A DNA stretch of 61,329 nucleotides from Christensenella sp. UBA3944 (GCA_002385605.1 DGDU01000005.1:1-61329), one strand, 5' to 3'; counted from the first letter of the stretch, positions 50,680-59,788 are shown. Notes: generated by a model from the sequence alone, not told the origin. Translations and numbers: made by a program.

Positions 50680-51918
50680 TTATTGTTTTTCGAGATAGGC
50701 GATTTTGGCAGCGCAGCAGAAAACCCGCATAGCCGTCTCAAGTTCGCCGATGGGCGGGAGCGAGGGGGCGATACGGAGATTGCTGTCCTTGGGGTCCTTG
50801 CGGTAAGGGAAGGTCGCTCCGGCGGGGGTAAAGATGACGCCCGCTTCTTTGGCAAGCGCTACCGTCCTTTTGGCGGTGCCGTTCGGGAGGTCTACCGAAA
50901 TAAAGTATCCGCCTCTGGGCTTTTGCCAAACGGCTATATCCGAAAGTTCCTCCTCGAGAATCTTAAGGACTGTCTCGAATTTGGGCGCCAGGATATCCTT
51001 ATGCTTTGCCATAATGTCGCGGATGCCGTCGGCGTTTTTGAAGAACAAGGCGTGGGCAAGCTGGCTTATTTTGTCGGGGCCGATGGTCTGGAAGGTCATT
51101 TTGCTAAGAATATCGTCTATGTTGCGTTTGGACGATGCCACAAACGCCACGCCGCCGCCCGCGAAGGTTATCTTCGAGGTCGAGCCGAATATATAAACTA
51201 TATCGGGGTTGCCCGCTTTCTTGGCCTCGGTGAGAATATCCGTGAGTTCGTCGCCCTCGTCGGTTATGGCGTGTACCATATAGGCGTTATCCCAGTAAAT
51301 GCGGAAGTCCGAGGCGGCGGGCTTCAGGGAAGCCAAAGCCTTTACGGCCCTGTCGCTGTACACTATGCCCTGGGGGTTGGAGTACTTGGGCACGCACCAC
51401 ATACCTTTAACGGCGGGGTCTTTTACAAGCTCCTCTATAACGGCGACATCCGGGCCCTCGTCGGTCATGGGCACATTTATCATTTCGATGCCCATAAGCT
51501 CGGTAATGGCAAAGTGCCTGTCGTAGCCCGGCACGGGGCAAAGCCATTTAATTCGGCCCTGCTTGTTTAGGGGCTCGCCGCCCGCGACGCCAAACTGCAT
51601 TGCCCTCTGAAGGGTGTCATACATAAGGTTGAGGCTCGAATTGCCCGCGACTACCATTTCTTCGTCGGCGTAGCCCGTAAGCTCGCAAAAGATTGCTTTT
51701 ATTTCGGGTATGCCCGACAGGATGCCGTAGTTGCGGTAGTCATTTTTATTGATAATAAGGTTGCTTTTTGAAGTCAGAACATCAAAAAGCCCCATCGACA
51801 AGTCCAACTGCTCTTTGCAGGGCTTGCCTCTGGACATATCCAGTTTAAGTCCCATTGTTTTGAACTGCTCGAACCTTTGCAGTTCGCGTTCCAAAAGCGC
51901 CTTTTGTTCTGTGTTCAT
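50680..51918 (-). CDS. PLP aminotransferase, aspartate-aminotransferase Ic-like
   Basis: 412 residues of fold type I, with the PLP lysine K249 in FGSTSKITFAGGG, the NPQG-type motif KYSNPQGIVYS, YWDNAYMVH and the C-terminal arginine segment RIAPSLPP. The LDMSRGKPCKEQLDLS start is characteristic of the Ic subgroup of aspartate aminotransferases (Pfam 12897 type). The likely reaction is aspartate plus 2-oxoglutarate to oxaloacetate plus glutamate, but the amino donor is inferred. GAGG precedes the ATG. It follows der by 15 nt and occupies the slot that plsY and gpsA hold in many clostridia. Confidence 0.88.
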   Translation of the reverse strand: MNTEQKALLERELQRFEQFKTMGLKLDMSRGKPCKEQLDLSMGLFDVLTSKSNLIINKNDYRNYGILSGIPEIKAIFCELTGYADEEMVVAGNSSLNLMYDTLQRAMQFGVAGGEPLNKQGRIKWLCPVPGYDRHFAITELMGIEMINVPMTDEGPDVAVIEELVKDPAVKGMWCVPKYSNPQGIVYSDRAVKALASLKPAASDFRIYWDNAYMVHAITDEGDELTDILTEAKKAGNPDIVYIFGSTSKITFAGGGVAFVASSKRNIDDILSKMTFQTIGPDKISQLAHALFFKNADGIRDIMAKHKDILAPKFETVLKILEEELSDIAVWQKPRGGYFISVDLPNGTAKRTVALAKEAGVIFTPAGATFPYRKDPKDSNLRIAPSLPPIGELETAMRVFCCAAKIAYLEKQ

Positions 51919-51933
51919 AGAGTACCTCGATAT

Positions 51934-53253
51934 TTAAATTTGATCTTTTTCGGATGTGTTGAGCTTGATTCTTATCGGCGTGCCCGAGAAGTCGAAGGCC
52001 TTGCGGAGGGTGTTTTCCAGATACCGCCTGTAAGAAAAGTGCATAATCGTGGGGTCGTTAACAAACAGCGCGAAGGTGGGCGGGTTGGCGGCAACCTGCT
52101 TGCAGAAAGAAATCTTGAGCTTCTTGCCCAGCCTGTTTGGCGGCTCGTTGACGGCGATGGCGTCGCCTATAACATCGTTCAGGATACCCGTTGCGACAAC
52201 ACGGGAGGCGTTGGCGTAAACCTCTTCGGCGGCATCCAGAACCTTATCCGCACGCCTGCCCGTAAGGGCGCTTATATATATGGACTTGTAATAATCCATA
52301 AATTTGAGGTTTTGCTTTATCTTGTTCTCGAACTGATATATGGTGTTGGTATCCTTTTCGATCAGGTCCCATTTGTTCATAACGATAACCGAGGGCTTGC
52401 CGGCCTCGTGCACAAGGCCGCAAATCTTTACATCCTGCTCGGTAATGCCTTCGGAGGAGTCAATTACAACTAGCACGACATCGGCGCGCTTTATGGCGGC
52501 TATGCTTCTTACCACGCTGTAATACTCTATATCCTCTTCGACCTTGCTCTTTTTGCGTATGCCCGCCGTATCTATTATGGTGTAATGCTTGTCGCCTACC
52601 GTAAAGGGGGTGTCGATGGCGTCACGGGTTGTGCCCGCTATGTCGGTGACTATTACCCTCTCGAAGCCCAGAATCCTGTTTACCAAAGAGGATTTGCCGC
52701 TGTTGGGCTTGCCGACAACCGCGATTTTCAGGCTTTCGGTTTTGCCGCCTTCCTCGGTTTCGGGAAGGTGGCCTACAATCATATCCAGCAGGTCTCCGAG
52801 CCCTTTGGAAAGCTCGGCGGATATGGCTACGGGGTCGCCAAGCCCTAAGGAATAAAAATCGTATTTTACCGATTCGTCCCTTCCGTCCACCTTGTTTACG
52901 ACGCAGATTACGGGCTTGCCGCACTTTCTCAAAAAAGTGGCGACCTCGTGGTCGTCTATCGTGATTCCCGTCTTGCCATCTACAAAAAAGAGTATGACAT
53001 CGGCGGCGTCCATCGCGGCGTCAGCCTGGCGGCGGATCTGTTTCCACATTATATCCTCGCTGCTCACCTCGATGCCGCCCGTGTCGATTAGCGTAAATAC
53101 CCTGCCTTGCCACTCGACATCGGCGTAAAGCCTGTCGCGCGTGACCCCGGGGGTATCGTTTACGATGCTAAGGCGCCTGCCGACAACCTTATTGAAAAAG
53201 GTCGATTTGCCCACATTGGGCCTTCCGACAATCGCCACCATTGGTGTTACCAT
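51934..53253 (-). CDS. der: Ribosome assembly GTPase Der (EngA)
   Basis: 50S assembly factor with two tandem G domains and a C-terminal KH-like domain. The 439 residues show first domain GRPNVGKSTFFNKV (10-23), DTPGV.., NKVD; second domain GKPNSGKSSLVNRI, DTAGI, MNKWDL; and the KH-like tail from about 355. AGGAG lies 6 nt before the ATG. It sits 30 nt after the DUF512 radical SAM gene, a pairing common in clostridia. Confidence 0.98.
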   Translation of the reverse strand: MVTPMVAIVGRPNVGKSTFFNKVVGRRLSIVNDTPGVTRDRLYADVEWQGRVFTLIDTGGIEVSSEDIMWKQIRRQADAAMDAADVILFFVDGKTGITIDDHEVATFLRKCGKPVICVVNKVDGRDESVKYDFYSLGLGDPVAISAELSKGLGDLLDMIVGHLPETEEGGKTESLKIAVVGKPNSGKSSLVNRILGFERVIVTDIAGTTRDAIDTPFTVGDKHYTIIDTAGIRKKSKVEEDIEYYSVVRSIAAIKRADVVLVVIDSSEGITEQDVKICGLVHEAGKPSVIVMNKWDLIEKDTNTIYQFENKIKQNLKFMDYYKSIYISALTGRRADKVLDAAEEVYANASRVVATGILNDVIGDAIAVNEPPNRLGKKLKISFCKQVAANPPTFALFVNDPTIMHFSYRRYLENTLRKAFDFSGTPIRIKLNTSEKDQI

Positions 53254-53283
53254 CTGCCTCTCCTTAAAAGAGCGTTTATGTAA

Positions 53284-54585
53284 TTATTCGCCGTAGGCTA
53301 TCGTGTCCACAAGGCACTCGCCGTCTACGGCCGATACAAGCACTTTTTTGCCCAAAGCCTTTTCGAGTTCGGCAAGGGAAATACCGTCCAGGAAAACCGT
53401 GTCGAACTCCTTTAGCATAACCGACGGTATAAGGATATGGTCGGTTTGCGAAAAGTCGACGCCCTTAAGCTGATTGATGATATCACCCGCCGTAACAAGC
53501 CCGCTCACGGTCACGCTGTGCCCGAAAAAGTCGTTTCTTATGGGGTAGATATCTATTTTCAGCTTTCTCCACTTTTCCTTTAGGGCGGCGGCTACCCTCC
53601 CGAGGGCGTACACTCCCGCCTCGCCCGTGATAAAAGCCACACGCTTATTTACCTTAGAAGGCGCGAATTCCAGCGCCTCTTTTACCTCGCTTATAAGCTT
53701 GGCGATAAGCCCCACGCCGTTTTCTATCTGGTCGAAAGAGCCGTAATATCCGGCGTCTTTTACATCCCTTCCCGCCTGCAGGTACATTTCGTCCGAGCAG
53801 TAGCAAAAACCCCCGAACTTTTCGTAACAGGCTTCCACCATGTCTATGGTCGCAGAGGCCTCTTCTTTGGTCAGTAGCCTGAGTTCGGGCAGCCCCTCCC
53901 TGTGCCCCGTAAGCCCTACGGGCACAACTGCAAGGCTGACAATGTTTTCGCCCAGCGAGCGTAGGTCCTCAATGGTCTTTTTAAGCACTTCTCCGTCGTT
54001 GATGCCCGGGCAAAGCACAACCTGGGTATTAATCTTTATACCCGCCTCGGTAAGCCTTTTTAAGATATCCATTACGGGGGCGGGAGCCGTGCCTTTTACA
54101 CCCAAAAGCCTGCGCCTTACCTGCTCGTCGGTGGCGTGTACCGAAAAATACATGGGCGAAAGCTTGTATTCTATAATTCTTATTATATCCTTATCGGTAA
54201 GATTAGTGCCCGTGATATAGCACCCGCAGGTAAACGACAGCCTGTAATCGTCATCCTTTACATACAGGGTGTCCCGCATGCCTTCGGGAAGCTGGTCCAC
54301 GAAGCAAAAAAGGCAGTTATTGCGGCAGCAGCGGGGCTTTATTTCGGCGGAATCGTCAAACTCAAGCCCCAGATAATCGAAGTCGCTTTCCTTTTTAATC
54401 TCTACTTCCCTTACCGCGCCGTTTTTGTCCTTTATTGTAAGCACATATTCGGATTGCCCTTCGGCGTAGGCGTAATCGATAAGGTCGCGAAATTTTCTGC
54501 CGTTTACGGCAATAAGCTCGTCGCCTTTTCTTATTCCCGCGGACTTTGCCAGCCCGCCTCTGTCTACCTTAACGATTTTTGCCAA
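53284..54585 (-). CDS. PDZ-radical SAM protein with DUF512 domain
   Basis: 433 residues: an N-terminal PDZ-like domain (about 1-65, with LAKSAGIRKGDELIAVNGRK), an unusual radical SAM cluster C87-x3-C91-x2-C94 in CCRNNCLFCFVDQLP, and a C-terminal DUF512 domain from about 280. Function is unknown; conserved association with der suggests a ribosome-related modification, which is inference. The start is TTG with GGAGG 5 nt in front. A promoter TTGGTA-18-TATTAT (minus strand) lies upstream. Confidence 0.92.
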   Translation of the reverse strand: MAKIVKVDRGGLAKSAGIRKGDELIAVNGRKFRDLIDYAYAEGQSEYVLTIKDKNGAVREVEIKKESDFDYLGLEFDDSAEIKPRCCRNNCLFCFVDQLPEGMRDTLYVKDDDYRLSFTCGCYITGTNLTDKDIIRIIEYKLSPMYFSVHATDEQVRRRLLGVKGTAPAPVMDILKRLTEAGIKINTQVVLCPGINDGEVLKKTIEDLRSLGENIVSLAVVPVGLTGHREGLPELRLLTKEEASATIDMVEACYEKFGGFCYCSDEMYLQAGRDVKDAGYYGSFDQIENGVGLIAKLISEVKEALEFAPSKVNKRVAFITGEAGVYALGRVAAALKEKWRKLKIDIYPIRNDFFGHSVTVSGLVTAGDIINQLKGVDFSQTDHILIPSVMLKEFDTVFLDGISLAELEKALGKKVLVSAVDGECLVDTIAYGE

Positions 54586-54608
54586 AATATCCTCCGAATA
54601 TCAAAAAT

Positions 54609-54638
54609 ATAATACCATAAGTTGCCCATATTTACCAA
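54609..54638 (-). promoter_or_regulatory. Predicted sigma-A promoter of DUF512-der-aminotransferase
   Basis: TTGGTA (54638-54633), an 18-nt spacer and TATTAT (54614-54609) on the minus strand. Confidence 0.55.
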
Positions 54639-54704
54639 ACTGTTTAGACGGGCTCAAACGGACAAAATAATAGTAACAAACATATAAAAGAAGTTAACTA
54701 TTTA

Positions 54705-54732
54705 TAATTACAAAGGGCGCCTGCCGGCGCCC
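54705..54732 (-). terminator. Terminator after the topoisomerase A gene
   Basis: GGGCGCC-GGCA-GGCGCCC stem, then TTTGTAATT on the minus strand. Confidence 0.85.
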
Positions 54733-54741
54733 CCTTAATCG

Positions 54742-57204
54742 TTAAACTTCTTCTATGTGCTTAAGCGCCTTTTGTATCTTTACCCCTCTTACAATCGGCT
54801 TGCCCCTGCCCGTGCGGCTTTCGATGCGGATATATTCGGTATTTAGTGCGGATACATTCCTTTCGGCGTCGATTACCGCTATCGTGTAGGCGTCAAGCAC
54901 CTTAGAGGCGAATATGACATCGCCCTCGATAATCTTTACGCCCTTGCGGTTGCGCTTCATAAGCTCGAATTCTCTCGCGATTACCTTCTTGCCGTAGCCG
55001 GATTTGGTTAACACGGCGATTTCGCCCATGGGGTAGTATTCGTTGTCGTCCTCGATTTCCACGGTAGTCTGCCCCGCGTACACCACATAAGCGCCGTCAT
55101 TAAGGCTTACGCCTATTACGCCGCCAGCTATCCTGCCCTGCGAGGGGTAGTCCTCGGTAGAGGTATTTACGCAAAGCCCGTCCGAGGTAACAAAAATAAT
55201 GGATGCGTTGGGGTCGGCAAACTCGCCGCCTATCACCTCGTCGCCATCTTTTAGGACGCATACCTGGTAGCTGTCTTTGGAAACAAAATAATTCTTAAAC
55301 AGCGACTTTTTAACCATTCCCAGCTTTGTATACAGGTAGAACTCCTTCTCGCCCGCCTCGTCGGGGTTAACAGATACCGCAAACACAGCCTTTTCGTTCT
55401 CGGGCGCGCCGAGATAGAAGGCGCTTAGCGGCTCGCCCAGATCGCCCCAGCGTTTTTCCTTTATTACCTCGGTATCCGCCTTGTAGCAGTTACCCTGGCT
55501 TCCGAAAATAAATGTCTGCTTGTCGCCGCCCGTTTCGGCAAGGGATACGGCAAGCCCGCCGTATCCGCCCTTTTCGGCCTCGCGGTTGGCGCTAAGGTAA
55601 TTGCGGCTGGATACAACCTTTACGCCGCCGTCGGCGTCCACCACTATTACGCCCCTCTTAGCCGTGCGCTTTGTGGGGTCGTAGGGCTTGAAGTCGATTT
55701 CTTCGAAGCTGTTTACAATGGTTGTAAGCCTCTTGACCTTGTATTTGTCGCGGATTTCGAGCAGCTCCTCTTTTACCACCGCCATCTGCGCGGTTTTGGA
55801 GTTAATAATCGCCGTAAGTTTTTCTATGTTCCTGCGAAGCTCCTTAAGCTCGCTTTCAAACTTGGTGACATCCAATTTGTTGATGTTGCCGAGTTGTAAG
55901 CTAAGTACCGCTTCCGCTTGCGCCTCGCTTAAAGAAAACCTTTCTCTTAGCTTTGCCTTTGCCTCGGCGCGGGTTGCCGCCGCCCTGATGATGGCGATAA
56001 CCTCGTCGATTGCGGGCATTATAATGCTGTAGCCCTCCAGGATATGCTCCCTCTTTTTGGCGAGGGCGATTTCGTGCTTGCTGCGGTTCAGGATTACATT
56101 CCTTTGGAATTCGAGGTAATGCTTAAGGATTTCTATAAGCCCCATCTGCCTGGGCTTGCCGTCGGCGATGGCCACCATATTGACATTGAAGTTGGTCTGA
56201 AGGTCCGTCCTGCCGAGCAGGTAATTATATATCTTGATGGCGTCCTCGCCCTTTTTGAGCTTGATAACGATGCGCATGCCGTTACGGTCGGATTCATCGC
56301 AGACATCCATTATGTTGCCCATTTCGTCCTTTTTGGTTTCCTTAAGCTCGTAAATCTTCTCGAGCAGGGTGCGCTTGTTTACATTGTAAGGTATCTCTGT
56401 GATTACTATATTCTGCCTGTCGCCCTCGGCGTTTTCGATGTCTGCCTTTGCCCGAAGCACTATCTTACCCTTGCCCGTTGCGTAAACTTCCTCGAGCCCT
56501 TCGTTCAGCAAAAAGCCGCCCGTTGGGAAGTCGGGGCCCTTTATGATTTTGAGAAGCTCGGGCAACTTAATCGAGGGCTGCTCTATCATGGCGACGCAGC
56601 CGTCTATTACCTCGCAAAGGTTGTGGGTGGGGATATTGGTGGCAAGCCCTATGGCTATGCCCATCGCGCCGTTTACGAGAAGGTTGGGGAAGCGCCCGGG
56701 CAAGACATCGGGCTCTTTAAGCGTGTCGTCGAAGTTTTTGTTCCACCTTACGGTGTCTTTGTCCAGATCGCGAAGAAGCTCGGTGGCGAGGGGCTGGAGC
56801 TTTACCTCGGTATACCTCATGGCCGCGGCGGGGTCGCCGTCTATCGAGCCGAAGTTTCCGTGCCCGTCGACAAGGGTCTGGCGCATATTGAAGTCCTGCG
56901 CCATCCTCACCATTGCGTCATAAACCGAGGTGTCGCCGTGGGGGTGGTACTTACCTAAGCACTCACCGACCACCCTCGCCGATTTCTTATAGGGGCCGTC
57001 GGGCTTCATATTAAGCTCGTGCATGGCGTACAAAATGCGCCTTTGCACGGGCTTTAGGCCGTCCTCCACTCTCGGCAGAGCCCTGTCCATTATGACGGCT
57101 TCGGAATAAGGAAGCATCGAGGAGGGTATAAGCTCCTCGATGGGCTTTTCAATAATGTTTTCAGAATAATTGTCTTTTATGTCAAAGGCTCTTTGTTTTG
57201 CCAT
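54742..57204 (-). CDS. Type IIA DNA topoisomerase subunit A (GyrA/ParC family)
   Basis: The DNA-cleaving and DNA-wrapping subunit. The 820 residues (from ATG 57204) have the winged-helix region with SARVVGECLGKYHPHGDTSV, catalytic tyrosine Y131 in AAAMRYTE, coiled-coil arms (about 370-490), and a six-blade-length C-terminal domain (about 505-820). The GyrA-box position reads EKGGYGG (545-550) rather than QRRGGKG, and DGHGNFGS is used where gyrase often has DGQGNFGS, so gyrase versus topoisomerase IV is left open. GGAGG precedes ATG; the gap from the B-subunit stop is 1 nt, so the two subunits are tightly coupled. The usual gyrBA site beside dnaA is not in the window. Confidence 0.9.
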   Translation of the reverse strand: MAKQRAFDIKDNYSENIIEKPIEELIPSSMLPYSEAVIMDRALPRVEDGLKPVQRRILYAMHELNMKPDGPYKKSARVVGECLGKYHPHGDTSVYDAMVRMAQDFNMRQTLVDGHGNFGSIDGDPAAAMRYTEVKLQPLATELLRDLDKDTVRWNKNFDDTLKEPDVLPGRFPNLLVNGAMGIAIGLATNIPTHNLCEVIDGCVAMIEQPSIKLPELLKIIKGPDFPTGGFLLNEGLEEVYATGKGKIVLRAKADIENAEGDRQNIVITEIPYNVNKRTLLEKIYELKETKKDEMGNIMDVCDESDRNGMRIVIKLKKGEDAIKIYNYLLGRTDLQTNFNVNMVAIADGKPRQMGLIEILKHYLEFQRNVILNRSKHEIALAKKREHILEGYSIIMPAIDEVIAIIRAAATRAEAKAKLRERFSLSEAQAEAVLSLQLGNINKLDVTKFESELKELRRNIEKLTAIINSKTAQMAVVKEELLEIRDKYKVKRLTTIVNSFEEIDFKPYDPTKRTAKRGVIVVDADGGVKVVSSRNYLSANREAEKGGYGGLAVSLAETGGDKQTFIFGSQGNCYKADTEVIKEKRWGDLGEPLSAFYLGAPENEKAVFAVSVNPDEAGEKEFYLYTKLGMVKKSLFKNYFVSKDSYQVCVLKDGDEVIGGEFADPNASIIFVTSDGLCVNTSTEDYPSQGRIAGGVIGVSLNDGAYVVYAGQTTVEIEDDNEYYPMGEIAVLTKSGYGKKVIAREFELMKRNRKGVKIIEGDVIFASKVLDAYTIAVIDAERNVSALNTEYIRIESRTGRGKPIVRGVKIQKALKHIEEV

Positions 57205-57205
57205 C

Positions 57206-59176
57206 TTATCCTCCGTACTTAACCGCAAAGGTGTCTATCTTGTTGAAGTTGGCGTTTTCGTAGATAAATTCCTTGCGGGCGGCAACATCGTCGCCCATAA
57301 GGGTGGAAATCATATGCTCGGCCTCTATCGCGTTTTCCACAGTCACCCTTATGAGGGTCCTTCTCTTGGGGTCTAGGGTGGTTTCCCATAATTGCTCGGG
57401 GTTCATCTCGCCCAAACCTTTATACCGCTGGAGGGTGTACGGGCCTTTTATATCGGCGAGTATCTTGTCCAGCTCGGTGTCGTCGTAGGCGTACATAACC
57501 TCGCCCTTTCTTTCTATTTTATAAAGGGGCGGCATACCGATATAGACATGCCCGTCGGTTATAAGCTTTCTCATATACCTGTAGAAGAAAGTAAGAAGGA
57601 TTGCCCTTATATGCGCGCCGTCCTGGTCGGCGTCGGCCAGGATAATAACTTTGTCGTACTTAAGGTTGCAAATATTGAAGTCCTTATCGTAGTCGGTGCC
57701 CAGGGCGTAAATGATTGTCCTTATCTCCTCGTTGGCGATAATCTGTTCTTTTCTTTTGCGCTCGCAGTTAAGCGGCTTGCCGCGCAGGGGAAGCACGGCC
57801 TGGAAAGAGCGGTCCCTTGCCTGCTTCGCCGAGCCGCCCGCCGAATCGCCCTCGACTATAAACAGCTCGTTGTTATTGTAATTCCTGCCCGAGCACGAGC
57901 AGAACTTGCCCACAAGAATGCTGCCCGTCATAGAGTTTTTCTGCCGCTGGGCGTCCTTTGCCCTCTTCTCGGCGTCGCGCACCTTGCTGGCGTTTATGCC
58001 TATCTTTACGATGAGGCTGCCCAGCTCCTTGTTCTTTTTGTCGCTAAGGAAGGCGTCCAGCTTCTCGCCAACCATCGTTTCGACGATACTCTTTACCTCG
58101 GGGTTGCCGAGTTTTGTCTTGGTTTGCCCCTCGAACTGCACATTCTGCATCTTGATGCTCAGGATCGCGGTCATGCCGTCGCGGTAGTCGTCGCCGATTA
58201 TGTTGTCGTCCTTGGGCTTAAGAAGGTTATTCTTACGGGCGAAGTCGTTAAGGCAGCGGGTCATGGCGGACTTAAAGCCCGTTTCGTGCGTGCCGCCCTC
58301 CGTGGTGGGGATGTTGTTTACATAGGAAATAATCGTTTCGCCGTAATTTGTGGTGTACTGTATGGCAAGCTGAAACTCGAAGTTATCGGTCGCGCCCTCA
58401 AGGTAAATAACCTTGGGGGACTGCAGGCTCTTGCCTTCGTTTACATATTTAACGAAGTCCACAAGCCCGCCCTTGTACATATAGGTGTAGCTCTTGGGGT
58501 TGCCCTCTTCGTCCTTTACGCGCATATCGGTAACCGACAGCGTGATGCCCTTATTGAGGTAAGCAAGCTCCCTTATCCTGCTCTTTATGATATTAAGGTC
58601 GTATTTTTCGCCCCCGAAAACATCATCGTCGGGAAGGAATGTAACCCTGGTGCCCCTTAGCTTAGAGGAATTTGTGGAAACGACGGTAAGGGGCGTTTTT
58701 ACGATGCCACACTTTACCTTGCCGTCCACGACGGGGCTGTGGAATTCCTGGCGGTACTCTTTTTTGTTTCTGTAAACCTGAACGGTAAGCCACTTAGAAA
58801 GCGCGTTTGTGACCGCAGCGCCCACGCCGTGCAAGCCGCCCGAAAACTTGTATTCGTTGTTGTCGAACTTTCCGCCCGAATGAAGTCTGGTAAAAACAAG
58901 CTCGACGCCGCTTTTGTTGTATTTGGGGTGGATATCCACGGGGATACCCCTTCCGTTGTCCTCGACCGAAACCGAGTTGTCCTCATAAATTACGATGTTT
59001 ATGGTGTCGGCGTAGCCGTTTGCGGCCTCGTCCATAGAGTTGTCTACTATTTCCCATAATATGTGGTGAAGCCCCTTGGAGCCCGTTGTACCGATGTACA
59101 TACCCGGGCGCAGCCTTACGGCGTCCAACCCCTCCAAAACCACAATATTTTCGGCATTATACTTCTTCTCCGGCAT
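57206..59176 (-). CDS. Type IIA DNA topoisomerase subunit B (ParE/GyrB family)
   Basis: ATPase and metal-binding subunit. The 656 residues have the GHKL ATPase motifs EIVDNSMDEAANGYA, VEDNGRGIPVD and GGLHGVGAAVTNAL, the EGDSAGGSA toprim motif, and ILADADQDGAHI with the metal aspartates. The ILADADQDG form is closer to ParE-style sequences than to the GyrB TDADVDG form, but this is not decisive. It ends RKEFIYENANFNKID. I place the start at 59176, with GGAGG 4 nt upstream; the frame is open 20 codons further. First gene of the pair. Confidence 0.92.
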   Translation of the reverse strand: MPEKKYNAENIVVLEGLDAVRLRPGMYIGTTGSKGLHHILWEIVDNSMDEAANGYADTINIVIYEDNSVSVEDNGRGIPVDIHPKYNKSGVELVFTRLHSGGKFDNNEYKFSGGLHGVGAAVTNALSKWLTVQVYRNKKEYRQEFHSPVVDGKVKCGIVKTPLTVVSTNSSKLRGTRVTFLPDDDVFGGEKYDLNIIKSRIRELAYLNKGITLSVTDMRVKDEEGNPKSYTYMYKGGLVDFVKYVNEGKSLQSPKVIYLEGATDNFEFQLAIQYTTNYGETIISYVNNIPTTEGGTHETGFKSAMTRCLNDFARKNNLLKPKDDNIIGDDYRDGMTAILSIKMQNVQFEGQTKTKLGNPEVKSIVETMVGEKLDAFLSDKKNKELGSLIVKIGINASKVRDAEKRAKDAQRQKNSMTGSILVGKFCSCSGRNYNNNELFIVEGDSAGGSAKQARDRSFQAVLPLRGKPLNCERKRKEQIIANEEIRTIIYALGTDYDKDFNICNLKYDKVIILADADQDGAHIRAILLTFFYRYMRKLITDGHVYIGMPPLYKIERKGEVMYAYDDTELDKILADIKGPYTLQRYKGLGEMNPEQLWETTLDPKRRTLIRVTVENAIEAEHMISTLMGDDVAARKEFIYENANFNKIDTFAVKYGG

Positions 59177-59236
59177 ATATCCTCCATTAGCAGTTCGTAC
59201 AAAGTAGCGTAGTATCAATAGCTTATGCCACAACAT

Positions 59237-59266
59237 ATAGTATCATAGCGGGCACTTAAGTGTCAA
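59237..59266 (-). promoter_or_regulatory. Predicted sigma-A promoter of the topoisomerase pair
   Basis: Perfect TTGACA (59266-59261), an 18-nt spacer and TACTAT (59242-59237) on the minus strand. Confidence 0.5.
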
Positions 59267-59324
59267 TATAAGGCAAAAACCTTAACAAGGGGGCAAAAAA
59301 ATAAAAAATTATGAATAAATTCGT

Positions 59325-59353
59325 TTGACAAAACAAATACTTCGTGATAGTAT
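59325..59353 (+). promoter_or_regulatory. Predicted sigma-A promoter of the T-box/trpB transcript
   Basis: Perfect TTGACA, a 17-nt spacer and TAGTAT, just before the T-box leader. Confidence 0.65.
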
Positions 59354-59361
59354 GAAAAAAA

Positions 59362-59627
59362 ATATAAACCGATGAGACAGAATAGTAACTGTAAGGCGTG
59401 GTTTTCAGAGAGTTTCGGGTTGGTGTGACGAAATAGCCGCTTATAGCGAATGGGCTGTCGAGGGCAAGGGCGAACACGCTAGATTAGCGCAAAGTAGCCT
59501 GCGACGGATCTCCGCCGTAAAAAGGGAGAGAGTATGTTGGTACTCGCGGAATAAGGCGGCCTCAGGGTCGTGAAATTGGGTGGCACCACGGTAAATATCG
59601 TCCCAAGCGATGTTTGCCGTTTTTTTG
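59362..59627 (+). promoter_or_regulatory. T-box riboswitch, tRNA-Trp specific
   Basis: Leader RNA that lets uncharged tRNA turn on transcription. Stem I has CAGAGAG and a distal loop GGTTGGTGTGA. The specifier region GCGAATGGGCT presents TGG (59451-59453), the tryptophan codon. The T-box proper, GGGTGGCACCACGG (59578-59591), is followed by a terminator whose 13-bp stem (59588-59600 with 59608-59620) ends in a T-run and would compete with the antiterminator. Upstream promoter and downstream trpB fit the reading of Trp starvation. Confidence 0.93.
59588..59627 (+). terminator. T-box-controlled terminator
   Basis: ACGGTAAATATCG pairs with CGATGTTTGCCGT (with G-U pairs), loop TCCCAAG, then a long T-run. 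It overlaps the 3' end of the T-box sequence. Confidence 0.9.
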
Positions 59628-59672
59628 TTTTACGAAAAACGGCCGCCAAATAATATAAGGAGGTACGAAATT

Positions 59673-59723
59673 ATGTGCCAGAAAGGAAAATCCCCCTATA
59701 TAGATTTTCGATGGCGTAAGTAA
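59673..59723 (+). CDS. Leader ORF of 16 codons between T-box and trpB
   Basis: ATG with a perfect AAGGAGG 9 nt upstream opens a 16-residue peptide MCQKGKSPYIDFRWRK, ending at TAA. It contains one tryptophan codon (59712-59714). It is too short to be an enzyme and I recognise no family. A 10-nt stretch inside it (59699-59708) is complementary to the RNA just before the trpB ribosome site, so translation of the ORF could affect trpB expression. It may be a translational regulator, a small functional peptide, or chance; the strong ribosome site argues against chance. Confidence 0.55.
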   Translation: MCQKGKSPYIDFRWRK

Positions 59724-59771
59724 AGCCCGCTTGTAAACTTATTGCAAAAATTTAACGCCAAAAAATCTATA
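59699..59771 (+). promoter_or_regulatory. Inverted repeat linking leader ORF and trpB ribosome site
   Basis: TATAGATTTT (59699-59708, within codons 9-12 of the leader ORF) and AAAATCTATA (59762-59771) are exact complements. The right arm ends 4 nt before the AAGGAG of trpB. Confidence 0.5.
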
Positions 59772-59788
59772 AAAAAGGAGAAACAACC

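Noticed and set aside
57392..58660. Plus-strand frame of 422 codons antisense to the topoisomerase B gene
   Set aside because: Same shadow pattern; the opposite strand has all GHKL and toprim motifs.
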